A DNA stretch of 64,000 nucleotides from Candidatus Sacchlamyda saccharinae (lineage in GTDB: Bacteria > Chlamydiota > Chlamydiia > Chlamydiales > Rhabdochlamydiaceae), in contig JAUHQI010000003.1 of assembly GCA_030408505.1 (NCBI GenBank), positions 1 through 64,000 on the forward strand. The letters run 5' to 3'. Positions 8,584 through 15,867 of the stretch are shown piece by piece. The translations under genes and the position numbers were made by a program. Numbering within the stretch: position 1 is the first letter of the stretch; every line of letters begins with the position of its first letter. The notes under the pieces were generated by a model that had not been told where the DNA came from, searched no databases, and saw only the letters and a program-made list of their open reading frames with translations.

Positions 8584-9486
8584 TTACCCCATCTTGGCAT
8601 AGGCTTGGGCGGTTTTACCCAGCATGTGGATGAGCTTTTCGAAGGAAGGGGTGTCTAGGTGAAGGCTTTTTAGAAGAGCTTGGAATTGTTCCATCTCTTT
8701 TTGGAAAACATTGAAGGCTCTTTCGGGGCCGAGGACTTTCGCTGCATTGATCTCGCGCTGATTCCGCTCATCTTGTGCAACATCGCCCATGTCATCAGCA
8801 ATTTGGAAGGCCATCCCAAAGTGATAGGCACACTGTTTGACCTCATCGAGCCTGCTGAGCATACCACCACCAAAGAGCCAGCCAAAGACAAAGGCCACCT
8901 CGAAGAGGGTCACCGTTTTTTTATAGAGGACCTCTTTTACCGTTTCAAAACTGTGATTGGGGGGATAGAGATCAAGGTATTGCCCGTGGGTTGCCCCGGC
9001 GATGCCGGCCGCTTTGCTAGCTGTCTGGATAGCTAGAGAACACACATCACCTGCAAAACCAGAGAAAGGAGGACGGGCTTCTTTCATGATTTCTGCATTT
9101 TCATGAATTTTTTCATAGCCTGCAAAGATGAGAGAATAGCTCGCTAAAAGGGCAGTCGATTCGCCATAAGTTCTGTGCAGAGATGGCTTTTCTCGCCGCT
9201 CATCATCGTTGTCCATGCAAGGAAGATCATCAGCAATGAGTGAGGCAGTGTGCATAAATTCAACAGAGAGGGCCGCTGGCGCGACATCGAGGTCGTTGCC
9301 AAGCCCTTCCCCCACCATCATCGTAATAATCGGTCTGAGCCGCTTACCGCCGCTTAAAAGGGCATACTCACAAGCATCGCGCAGCTTATTTTTTGTCCCA
9401 AAGGAAACAATGCTTTTAGCGATCTCCTTTTCGATTTGATCGCGAAGGAGAAAAAAAGATGATTTAGAAACAACTTCTGTCGACAT
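8584..9486 (-). CDS. ispA: Farnesyl/geranylgeranyl-type polyprenyl diphosphate synthase
   Basis: 300-aa trans-isoprenyl diphosphate synthase that condenses IPP with allylic diphosphates, feeding undecaprenyl carriers and quinones. GGKRLRP is present. The first Asp-rich motif is in LIADDLPCMDNDDERR and the second is QIADDMGD. The spacing of the first motif (two residues between Asp groups plus extra) is the bacterial IspA type. ATG 9486 has GGTGGTG upstream and overlaps the end of the beta-helix gene by 23 bp, so the two are co-transcribed. The longer frame (to 9543) would run deep into that gene and is less likely. In C. trachomatis ispA also neighbours a glmU-like gene (recall). Confidence 0.9.
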   Translation of the reverse strand: MSTEVVSKSSFFLLRDQIEKEIAKSIVSFGTKNKLRDACEYALLSGGKRLRPIITMMVGEGLGNDLDVAPAALSVEFMHTASLIADDLPCMDNDDERREKPSLHRTYGESTALLASYSLIFAGYEKIHENAEIMKEARPPFSGFAGDVCSLAIQTASKAAGIAGATHGQYLDLYPPNHSFETVKEVLYKKTVTLFEVAFVFGWLFGGGMLSRLDEVKQCAYHFGMAFQIADDMGDVAQDERNQREINAAKVLGPERAFNVFQKEMEQFQALLKSLHLDTPSFEKLIHMLGKTAQAYAKMG

Positions 9487-10171
9487 GATCTTGCACCACC
9501 GTTTGTTTAGTAGAACGAACTTTCGCATGAGGGGGAATAACACCCCCGATCGCTAAGCAGGGATAGCAAAGCGCTTCTCTGCCCATAACTGTTGCGGGAT
9601 TTAAAACGGCATTACATCCAATCTGGACACCATCGCCGAGAATAGCCCCGAGCTTTTTTAAATTTGTGGGAATTTTTTCCGCCCCATCTGAAATCTGTAT
9701 CAGTTGGTTGTCGAGTCGCAGGTTAGCCAGCTTTACGCCCGCACCCAAATTCACCCGATTGCCCAAAAAAGAATCTCCAACGTAATTGAAATGAGCGCAA
9801 CAAGCCCCATCGAGCAAAATAGAGGATTTCAATTCTGTGGCGTGTCCAATGATACAATCACTACCTGTAATGACATTACCTCGAATATAAGCACCATGGC
9901 GGATCTGGCAATTTTCGCCGATGATACAAGGGCCTCGAATGAAAGCCCCCGGCTCTACTACAGTTCCTTTCCCAATAGAAATTTTTTCGGGATTCACAAG
10001 AGTCACCCCTTCCGGGATGGGACACTGGATCATCCCCAGTTGGGCTTTTTCTAAAAAAGATTCAATGCGTGCCAAAGCTTCCCAAGGAAATCGACAATCC
10101 TTAAAGAGCTCCTTTAGAGCATATCCATCCAAATCAAAGAACTGATTCAAGTAAAATTTTTCCATACCCAT
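9464..10171 (-). CDS. GlmU-like left-handed beta-helix protein (no pyrophosphorylase domain)
   Basis: About 235 aa. An N-terminal helical part (MEKFYLNQFFDLDGYALKEL) is followed from about residue 60 by hexapeptide repeats (ISIGKGTVVEPGAFIRGPCIIG, IRHGAYIRGNVITG, IIGHATELK, LGAGVKLANLR, AILGDGVQIGCNAVL). These build a left-handed beta-helix as in acyl- or nucleotidyl-sugar transferases. It is half the length of GlmU and lacks a GlmU nucleotidyltransferase signature. It may be an acyltransferase or a sugar-nucleotide enzyme. ATGs at 10171 and 10165 are both possible starts. It lies upstream of and overlaps ispA. Confidence 0.7.
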   Translation of the reverse strand: MGMEKFYLNQFFDLDGYALKELFKDCRFPWEALARIESFLEKAQLGMIQCPIPEGVTLVNPEKISIGKGTVVEPGAFIRGPCIIGENCQIRHGAYIRGNVITGSDCIIGHATELKSSILLDGACCAHFNYVGDSFLGNRVNLGAGVKLANLRLDNQLIQISDGAEKIPTNLKKLGAILGDGVQIGCNAVLNPATVMGREALCYPCLAIGGVIPPHAKVRSTKQTVVQDHVDRSCF

Positions 10172-10346
10172 GTAAACTATAACCAAATTGCTATTATTTC
10201 TAAAGAATACTCACTTTATATGCTATACTCTTCTTCTTCTGGGGGTGTGGAAATGTTGATAACCCTAGGATTTTCATAGGGGAAAAGGGCTGTCGACAAT
10301 TTGTTCACGGATGGAAGATAAATTGAAGAAAACTAAGGTTTGAACA

Positions 10347-11327
10347 ATGCATGAAGAGCTTATGACCAAGCTATCAACAGACTTTTCCACAATAAAAGGG
10401 AAGAGCACCGGCTGGCGCTGCCGCGCCAAGCTCGCCGTCCGCGGTACAAGCAAAGAGCCCAAAATTGGCCTATTCAAACCCGGCACACATGAAGTAGAAG
10501 ACCTCATCGATTGCCTAGACCACCATCCTTCCATCAATAAAGCCCTCAACATCCTCCGCTCCCGCAAATTCCACCCCTATAATGAAACCACCCAATCAGG
10601 AGATCTTCGCTACGTTCAGCTTACCACTTCGCGCCAAACCGGAAAAGTCCAACTCGTCTTAGTGGCAAACGGCAAAGACAAATGCCACGAGCTAGCTAAA
10701 CAGCTCCAAGCAGCACACGATTGGCACTCGATCTGGATCAACATCCAAGACAAAGCCACCAATACCATCTTTGGCCCCAACTGGCTCCATCTCTACGGCC
10801 CCCGCTACCTAGAAGAAGAGCTCCTCGGCCTTCCCTTCTACTTCCACCCCGCCTGCTTCATCCAAGCCCACCTCGACCTCTATGAACAAATCCTCTCCGA
10901 CATCAAAAAACTAACCCAGCCAGGTCATATCACAGAGCTCTACGCAGGAGTCGGTGCCATCTCAAGAGTACTCAACCGACCCGCCACCCTCATCGAGACA
11001 AATCCATACGCCCAAGAGTGCTTTGAAAAAAGCCATCCCCCCACCCACCTAGAATACATCACAGGCAAAAGCGAAGACCACACCCACCACTTCCAAGACA
11101 TCCTCATCGTCGATCCTCCCCGTAAAGGCCTAGATCCGAAAATCATCCAAGATACAAAAGATCTCAAGCAGATCCTTTACCTGAGCTGCAACCCAGAAAG
11201 TCTAAAACGGGACATAGAAGATCTAAAAAAGCTAGGCTGGAAAATCCAAGACGTTAAGGGATACGAACTTTTCCCTAATACGCCTCATGTAGAAATTTTA
11301 GTAAACTTAGTTAAAGAATCTGGGTGA
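10347..11327 (+). CDS. RNA m5U methyltransferase, TrmA/RlmD family
   Basis: 326-aa SAM-dependent uracil-C5 RNA methyltransferase. ITELYAGVGAISRVL is the SAM-binding loop. IVDPPRKGLDPK, LYLSCNPESLKRD (nucleophile Cys) and ELFPNTPHVEIL (base Glu) are family signatures. The N-terminal half carries the RNA-recognition insertion (WRCRAKLAVRG..IGLFKPGTHEVEDL). It lacks a TRAM domain and the CxxxxxCxxC iron-sulfur set of classical RumA. AAGG precedes ATG 10347. The last three codons and stop lie within the antisense tRNA-Pro gene. rRNA or tRNA target is not clear. Confidence 0.85.
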   Translation: MHEELMTKLSTDFSTIKGKSTGWRCRAKLAVRGTSKEPKIGLFKPGTHEVEDLIDCLDHHPSINKALNILRSRKFHPYNETTQSGDLRYVQLTTSRQTGKVQLVLVANGKDKCHELAKQLQAAHDWHSIWINIQDKATNTIFGPNWLHLYGPRYLEEELLGLPFYFHPACFIQAHLDLYEQILSDIKKLTQPGHITELYAGVGAISRVLNRPATLIETNPYAQECFEKSHPPTHLEYITGKSEDHTHHFQDILIVDPPRKGLDPKIIQDTKDLKQILYLSCNPESLKRDIEDLKKLGWKIQDVKGYELFPNTPHVEILVNLVKESG

Positions 11328-11392
11328 GAGGACTCGAACCTCCGACCTCTTGCACCCCATGCAAGCACGCTACCAGGCTGCGCTACACCCAG
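11319..11392 (-). tRNA. tRNA-Pro (anticodon GGG)
   Basis: 74 nt on the minus strand. The acceptor arm CTGGGTG pairs with CACCCAG, with discriminator A. The anticodon stem CTTGC/GCAAG encloses ATGGGGT, giving anticodon GGG. The T arm has GGTTCGAACC. CCA is not encoded. Nine bases of its 3' end overlap the end of the methyltransferase CDS on the other strand. Confidence 0.95.
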
Positions 11393-11395
11393 ATA

Positions 11396-11650
11396 CTAGA
11401 TAGATTGCAGGCCTTCGAACTGAAATTCTGCATTCTTGAACTCTTTTACGCCGATGCGGGCACACTCTTCGATGATCTTTTCTAAGACATCGCCAGGGTG
11501 TACTTCTGCAGCGGAGATATCGACCTGGATACTGGCGGAGAAGTTTACTCCAGCTCTGATTCCTTTTACCATAAAATTGGCGTAGATCGATTCCTTTTTT
11601 CGGGAAATATTTTTGAAACGAATGAGGTTGTTTTCTGTTAAGTCTTCCAT
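11396..11650 (-). CDS. Conserved small protein beside ung
   Basis: 84-aa soluble protein (MEDLTENNLIRFKNISRKKES..) with strand-helix alternation and no signal peptide. It ends 4 nt from the 5' end of tRNA-Pro, so both may share a transcript. It diverges from ung. A similarly small gene (CT606.1) neighbours ung in C. trachomatis by recall, so this may be a conserved chlamydial protein. Function unknown. Confidence 0.75.
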   Translation of the reverse strand: MEDLTENNLIRFKNISRKKESIYANFMVKGIRAGVNFSASIQVDISAAEVHPGDVLEKIIEECARIGVKEFKNAEFQFEGLQSI

Positions 11651-11672
11651 AGGAGCACTATCGTACGAGGAT

Positions 11673-11701
11673 TTGAGCTAAAAGTCAATATTCCATAGAA
11701 T
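11673..11701 (+). promoter_or_regulatory. ung promoter, leaderless geometry
   Basis: TTGAGC (11673-11678), a 17-nt spacer and TAGAAT (11696-11701). The -10 ends 7 nt before ATG 11709, which has no ribosome-binding site. Confidence 0.55.
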
Positions 11702-11708
11702 CGAACCC

Positions 11709-12380
11709 ATGCAATTAGCGAAAAATTGGCATGAGATCTTAAAAGATGAGATCGCCAAACCCTATATTCAGGACCTGAAAGAGTTTTTGAAAAAGGAGCG
11801 GGAAGCGGGACAGGAGGTCTATCCTCCCGAGTCGCTGATTTTTCATACCTTTGGGGTCACTCCGTTTGAGGATGTGAAGGTGGTGATCATGGGCCAAGAT
11901 CCCTATCATGGACCTGGCCAGGCGCATGGGATGAGTTTTAGTGTTCCCGATGGGGTGGCGCTGCCCCCATCACTTAAGAATATTTACAAGGAAATCGAGG
12001 CCGATTGCGGCATTCAGCCGGCTGCGACGGGGTGTTTAACGAGTTGGGCCAAGCAAGGTGTTCTTATGCTCAATGCGACTCTTACGGTGCGAAGGGGCGA
12101 GCCCAAATCCCACCATGGGCAGGGCTGGGAGCGATTCACCGATGCGGTCATTGAAAAGCTGGCGGAGCGAAAAGATCCGATTGTCTTTATTTTATGGGGA
12201 AAGTCGGCAAAAGAAAAGTGCCAGCATCTGCTAGCACATACTCATCATGCGGTATTGACCTCTGCCCATCCCTCGCCGTTTTCGGCCTACAATGGATTCT
12301 TTGGCAATCAGCACTTCTCTAAGACCAATCAATTCCTCAAAAAATGGGGCAAAGAGCCCATTGATTGGGCGATTAGTTAA
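11709..12380 (+). CDS. ung: Uracil-DNA glycosylase (family 1)
   Basis: 223-aa base-excision repair enzyme removing uracil from DNA. GQDPYH (62-67) carries the catalytic Asp. LLNATLTVRRGEPKSH is the uracil-binding region and HPSPFS (187-192) the DNA-intercalation loop. Length is normal. The start is fixed by the promoter, which sits immediately upstream. The last 8 bp overlap the end of the convergent small gene at 12373. Confidence 0.97.
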   Translation: MQLAKNWHEILKDEIAKPYIQDLKEFLKKEREAGQEVYPPESLIFHTFGVTPFEDVKVVIMGQDPYHGPGQAHGMSFSVPDGVALPPSLKNIYKEIEADCGIQPAATGCLTSWAKQGVLMLNATLTVRRGEPKSHHGQGWERFTDAVIEKLAERKDPIVFILWGKSAKEKCQHLLAHTHHAVLTSAHPSPFSAYNGFFGNQHFSKTNQFLKKWGKEPIDWAIS

Positions 12381-12729
12381 ATAACGCGCCGAAATGTCTT
12401 TGGAAAAATCCTTTTCCAAGTTCTGCAGCATCGCTCGCTTTTGCAGCCGCTTTAGCTTTTATGGCTTCTTGCTGTTCAGATGTAAGTACTTTATCGATTC
12501 CCTGCTTGATTTTAGCGAGGGTGAAACGGGTGGCTTTTTCAACAAGTCCTGCAAGGATGAAGAGCACTCTTGCACCGATTGTAATAGCACTACGAGCAAT
12601 GTGCGTTACAATGTGTTTGTTTCCTTGTTTTGCGAAATTATACTGGAAAATCATTTCGTTGAAAGGAATTGAATCCTTCAATGCAAAAGTTGTAGGGGCA
12701 TTCAATCTGTTTAAACTTAAAATTGGCAT
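12373..12729 (-). CDS. Small protein of unknown function
   Basis: 118 aa, not recognised. A central hydrophobic helix (HIARSAITIGARVLFILAGLV) is followed by a Lys/Ala-rich helical tail (EQQEAIKAKAAAKASDAAEL). ATG 12729 has AAGGTG 7 nt upstream and its own promoter at 12761-12789. It may associate with a membrane. It is followed upstream by another small membrane gene on the same strand (12802-13143). Confidence 0.65.
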   Translation of the reverse strand: MPILSLNRLNAPTTFALKDSIPFNEMIFQYNFAKQGNKHIVTHIARSAITIGARVLFILAGLVEKATRFTLAKIKQGIDKVLTSEQQEAIKAKAAAKASDAAELGKGFFQRHFGALFN

Positions 12730-12760
12730 TTTTAATCACCTTAGTTAATAATATTGCTAT

Positions 12761-12789
12761 ATTCTATTAACAAATCTTAATAAAGTCAA
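12761..12789 (-). promoter_or_regulatory. Promoter of the 118-aa gene
   Basis: On the minus strand, TTGACT (12789-12784), a 17-nt spacer and TAGAAT (12766-12761). The predicted leader is about 25 nt and includes the AAGGTG site. Confidence 0.55.
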
Positions 12790-12801
12790 CTCAAATAGAA
12801 A

Positions 12802-13143
12802 TTAGCAATCGCCTAAAAAAATGCTTACTAGCGAGTAGTTGAAAGCAGTAAAAGAAGCCCCTGCCCCAGTGCATAAAATATCTCCTACTATTTTTTGGGA
12901 TAGGGAGTTTTTATCCTGTTCAACATCTAATATAGTAAGAAAAATGAGGCCTATCAAGCCAATTGTGCCACGGACTATACCTTCAATTAGGCCTACAATG
13001 ACTGTGCAGAAATCCCAGGCTTTGGTTAGAATTCTTCCACCTAAGTTGGGATACTTGTATTCTCCCTCCTCTGTATGCGTGCATAGGTACATGCTGCCAG
13101 AGAGGGATATTAAGGGTGTGATTTTGATATCGCGTCCAAACAT
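12802..13143 (-). CDS. Small Inc-like membrane protein
   Basis: 113 aa, not recognised by family. Residues about 44-78 form a long hydrophobic stretch in two lobes (FCTVIVGLIEGIVRGTIGLIG, then LIFLTIL), similar to the bilobed hairpin of chlamydial Inc proteins. A second weakly hydrophobic segment closes the protein. There is no classical signal peptide. Its promoter places the transcription start at the ATG. Inclusion-membrane location is inference from hydropathy only. Confidence 0.6.
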   Translation of the reverse strand: MFGRDIKITPLISLSGSMYLCTHTEEGEYKYPNLGGRILTKAWDFCTVIVGLIEGIVRGTIGLIGLIFLTILDVEQDKNSLSQKIVGDILCTGAGASFTAFNYSLVSIFLGDC

Positions 13144-13149
13144 GGTGTT

Positions 13150-13178
13150 ACTATATAAAGTATTTATTTAAATGTCAA
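13150..13178 (-). promoter_or_regulatory. Promoter of the 113-aa gene, leaderless geometry
   Basis: On the minus strand, TTGACA (13178-13173), a 17-nt spacer and TATAGT (13155-13150), followed by only 6 nt (AACACC) before ATG 13143. It is near consensus. The -35 box overlaps the ATG of the divergent Rsm22-like gene. Confidence 0.65.
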
Positions 13179-14023
13179 GAAAAAATTATAAAGAAGTTTC
13201 TCGGAAATACCGCTCGGATGGACAAGATAAGCAGCTCACAGCTAGTGAGATAGAGTCTTATCAGGTGGCTCGTATGCCGGCGACCTTAGCTGCCAATCGG
13301 GCTGTTTTTGAGGAGATAGCGGGCAGAATCGATCATCCGGTGACTTCTTTCCTTGATATGGGGGCAGGTCTTGGGGCGGGGCTCCTCGCTGCCAGGGAGG
13401 CCTTTCCAATAGAGAAGGCTCTATTGGTGGAGAAAAATCGTCATATGATCGCCAAGGGAAAAACACTCGTTGGTGCAGAGTGGGTTGCAAGGGATTTTTT
13501 GGGATTTGAGCCAAAAGAGGCCGATTTAGTCCTATTTTCCTATTCTTTGGGGGAGATTTCAAAGCGAGAAGAGGTTCTGAAAAGAGCTTGGGAGGCCGCG
13601 AAGACTTTGGTGATCATCGAGCCAGGCACTCCTACTGGGTTTTCTGTAATTTTGGGGGCGAGAAAGCGCCTCATCGAGTGGGGTGGGCATATGGTGGCCC
13701 CCTGTCCCCATATAGAGCAATGTCCGATGGAAGGGAAGGACTGGTGCCACTTCTCTGTCAGGTTGGAGAGGACAAAGGAGCATAAGCTAGCCAAAGGTGC
13801 TACGCTTGGGTTTGAGGATGAAAAGTACTCTTATGTCGCTTTTTCTAAAGTGGAGGGGGAAACCTGCATGGGTAGAATTGTTCGCCATCCCTTGAAGCGG
13901 TCGGGGCATGTGATTTTGCAGATCTGCGGGCAAGAGGGTTTGGTAGAAAAAACGATCACAAAAAAAGAGGGCGCTGTTTACAAAAGGGCACGAAAAATTA
14001 GCTGGGGGAACCCTTTTCCGTAG
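13172..14023 (+). CDS. Rsm22-family methyltransferase-like protein
   Basis: 283 aa. The Rossmann SAM motif is FLDMGAGLGAG. A Cys cluster follows (APCPHIEQCPMEGKDWCHF), typical of Rsm22/Mrps family proteins, which bind an iron-sulfur cluster and help small-subunit ribosome assembly. The C-terminal domain (SYVAFSKVEG..) resembles the OB-like end of that family. The start at 13172 overlaps the -35 of the divergent gene. The end overlaps convergent dsbB by 26 bp. The gene probably acts in ribosome biogenesis. Confidence 0.8.
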   Translation: MSRKNYKEVSRKYRSDGQDKQLTASEIESYQVARMPATLAANRAVFEEIAGRIDHPVTSFLDMGAGLGAGLLAAREAFPIEKALLVEKNRHMIAKGKTLVGAEWVARDFLGFEPKEADLVLFSYSLGEISKREEVLKRAWEAAKTLVIIEPGTPTGFSVILGARKRLIEWGGHMVAPCPHIEQCPMEGKDWCHFSVRLERTKEHKLAKGATLGFEDEKYSYVAFSKVEGETCMGRIVRHPLKRSGHVILQICGQEGLVEKTITKKEGAVYKRARKISWGNPFP

Positions 14024-14543
14024 TTTGGGGCCATGATGGATCGGGACAGGTTTTGAAGCCACAAGTTGTAAACGCTAAAAAGAGATTGGCGATTGTGATC
14101 ACGATCAGAGAAACATTTGCTAGTTTCTGAAACCAATTTAGAGGCGCTCGTGGCTTTTGATCTGCTCTGTATAGAAAAAGAAGGACGACTAAAGCAAGTA
14201 AAGAGCTGCAGAAAACAAGAAAAGCCCACGTATACATGCCATATCCTAGGACGGGCGTTCCAAAAACTGGAAAGCCGGGGCAAATATGAAGGAGTATCTG
14301 TCTCACCGAGACCGATCCCCCTAGGATAGTGCTCAATAGTGAGAGTGCATAGTGGGGCACGCGAACACCAAGGCTAAGGTTCATCATCAGGCCAGTTGCT
14401 ACGCCAACCATTCCAACGCGCTGCAGAAAGCAAAGGGGGCACGGGGGCCCTTCTTTGGTGAGCTCTTGATAGAAAGCAGCTGCGATCACTCCCATCAATA
14501 CGAGGATAAACAGGGCATTGGCATTGCGGACAAAACTCTTCAT
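13998..14543 (-). CDS. dsbB: Disulfide-bond formation protein B (variant)
   Basis: 181-aa inner-membrane thiol oxidase. It would reoxidise DsbA-like proteins and pass electrons to quinone. The first periplasmic loop has the redox pair in PPCPLCFLQR. Helices lie at about 10-27, 40-58, 64-85 and 105-125. The loop before helix 4 has only one Cys (HICPGF). An extra helix (LANVSLIVITIANLFLAF) ends in TTCGFKTCPDP, so the second cysteine pair may be C-terminal. The ATG overlaps the stop of a 51-aa gene as ATGA. Oxidative folding fits the Cys-rich porins nearby. Confidence 0.85.
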   Translation of the reverse strand: MKSFVRNANALFILVLMGVIAAAFYQELTKEGPPCPLCFLQRVGMVGVATGLMMNLSLGVRVPHYALSLLSTILGGSVSVRQILLHICPGFPVFGTPVLGYGMYTWAFLVFCSSLLALVVLLFLYRADQKPRAPLNWFQKLANVSLIVITIANLFLAFTTCGFKTCPDPSWPQTTEKGSPS

Positions 14544-14695
14544 AGCCTTATAGGGAGTTTAACGGTTACATGAAACACGAACAGTCCCAACATGATCAAT
14601 AAATTCAAAACCAACAAGGCAATGGCCAGATTTCTCTTCTTAAAGAGAATAAGCCCCTGCGTCAGAAGGTAGATGAAAAAGATGCCTGACATCAT
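14540..14695 (-). CDS. 51-aa membrane protein coupled to dsbB
   Basis: Small gene reading MMSGIFFIYLLTQGLILFKK.., then a second hydrophobic helix (LAIALLVLNLLIMLGLFVF) and a basic end. Both its junctions are 4-nt ATGA overlaps: with the upstream 86-aa gene (TGA 14694-14692) and with dsbB (ATG 14543). Two short helices with a KKR turn suggest an inner-membrane hairpin with a cytosolic loop. The intact frame bounded by two coupling overlaps is the main evidence that it is real. Function may relate to DsbB. Confidence 0.7.
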   Translation of the reverse strand: MMSGIFFIYLLTQGLILFKKRNLAIALLVLNLLIMLGLFVFHVTVKLPIRL

Positions 14696-14952
14696 TTTTT
14701 GAACGCATTGTAAAAGAAGGCTACGACACCACCGGCAATGAAGCCATCAAAAAAGCCCCAAATGCCTCCAATAACTGCTCCGATAAAAGAGGGCTCATAG
14801 CCAATATACAGGGATGACATCACAGAAACGAAACCGTTCCCCCAGTCAAACATGGATGCCCAGCCTGCAGCGAGCATACTAAGACCCCAGTAAATGCCGA
14901 CGCCAAGCGCCATACCAATTGCGCTCATCTTTGCTGATTTTTCTCTAGCCAT
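14692..14952 (-). CDS. Small glycine-rich membrane protein, first gene of the dsbB operon
   Basis: 86 aa with two hydrophobic segments (IGMALGVGIYWGLSMLAAGW and FIGAVIGGIWGFFDGFIAGG). The second has small-residue GxxxG-type spacing that favours helix packing. GGAGG precedes ATG 14952. It is translationally coupled to the 51-aa gene and dsbB. It resembles small 'bacteriophage holin'-named membrane proteins in databases (recall), but no lysis function is implied. Confidence 0.75.
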   Translation of the reverse strand: MAREKSAKMSAIGMALGVGIYWGLSMLAAGWASMFDWGNGFVSVMSSLYIGYEPSFIGAVIGGIWGFFDGFIAGGVVAFFYNAFKK

Positions 14953-15021
14953 CCTATTCCTCCTTAAGCTATCTTTTTCTTAGGAATCGTTGATTTAAGT
15001 TTTTTTTGCAAGGGTTGTATC

Positions 15022-15867
15022 GTGTTAAAAGGAAGCATAGTTGCGTTAATTACACCGTTTGATGAGTTTGGTAATCTGGATTTAATTGCTTTAGAAAAGC
15101 TTTTAGCTTTTCATAAAGAATCTAAAACAGAGGGACTTGTCCTCTGCGGGAGTACTGGTGAGGGAAGTACCCTTACCAAAGATGAGAAGCTCCTCATTTT
15201 TCAACGGGCAAAAAAAATTCTGGGCGGAAAAATTCCCCTTATTGCCGCGACCGGGACCCAATCGACGAGAGAAAGTGTCGACCTAACCTTAGAGGCGAAA
15301 AAGATTGGGATGGATGGTGTGATGGCTATTGTTCCGTACTATGTCCGTCCCACACCAGCAGGGTGCTTGGCCCATTTTCAAGAAATTGCCAAGGTGGGCT
15401 TGCCAATGGTCGTCTACCATCATCCCGGCAGAACGGGGACAAAACTCTCTGCTCGTGAACTAAGCCCTATTATCGAAATTCCAGAGGTGATCGCCCTCAA
15501 AGATGCGACGGCCGACTTTGCTCTTGCGGGTGAGCTTGTCGATCAAATACCCCATTTTTCAGGAGACGACAGTTTGCTTTTGCCTCAACTCGCGCTTGGA
15601 TTTGCAGGCTCGATCTCAATTGTGGGCAATATCATTCCCAGAGAGTGGAAAGAATTCATATTAGCTGGGACTAAAGAACAGTTTTTTGCTCATAAGAAAC
15701 TCATCGACGCCTTAAATCTTGAGACCAATCCTCAATGTGTAAAATATGCAGTTTCGCTTTTAGGGCTATGCCGGTCTACAATGCGCCTTCCCCTTTTAGA
15801 GCCGACGCTGGAAAACCAGGTAAAGATTAGAGATGCTTGCCCGACTGCTGAATTAGCTTGGCAATGA
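15022..15867 (+). CDS. dapA: 4-hydroxy-tetrahydrodipicolinate synthase
   Basis: 281-aa TIM-barrel aldolase condensing pyruvate with aspartate semialdehyde in the lysine/diaminopimelate pathway, which supplies peptidoglycan precursors. CGSTGEG is the substrate loop. VVYHHPGRTG holds the catalytic Tyr and Arg. VIALKDATAD holds the Schiff-base Lys. The start is GTG 15022 with AAGGG upstream. The 3' end overlaps the convergent GH63 gene by 41 bp. N-acetylneuraminate lyase is a relative, but the Arg after YHHPG favours DapA. Confidence 0.9.
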   Translation: MLKGSIVALITPFDEFGNLDLIALEKLLAFHKESKTEGLVLCGSTGEGSTLTKDEKLLIFQRAKKILGGKIPLIAATGTQSTRESVDLTLEAKKIGMDGVMAIVPYYVRPTPAGCLAHFQEIAKVGLPMVVYHHPGRTGTKLSARELSPIIEIPEVIALKDATADFALAGELVDQIPHFSGDDSLLLPQLALGFAGSISIVGNIIPREWKEFILAGTKEQFFAHKKLIDALNLETNPQCVKYAVSLLGLCRSTMRLPLLEPTLENQVKIRDACPTAELAWQ

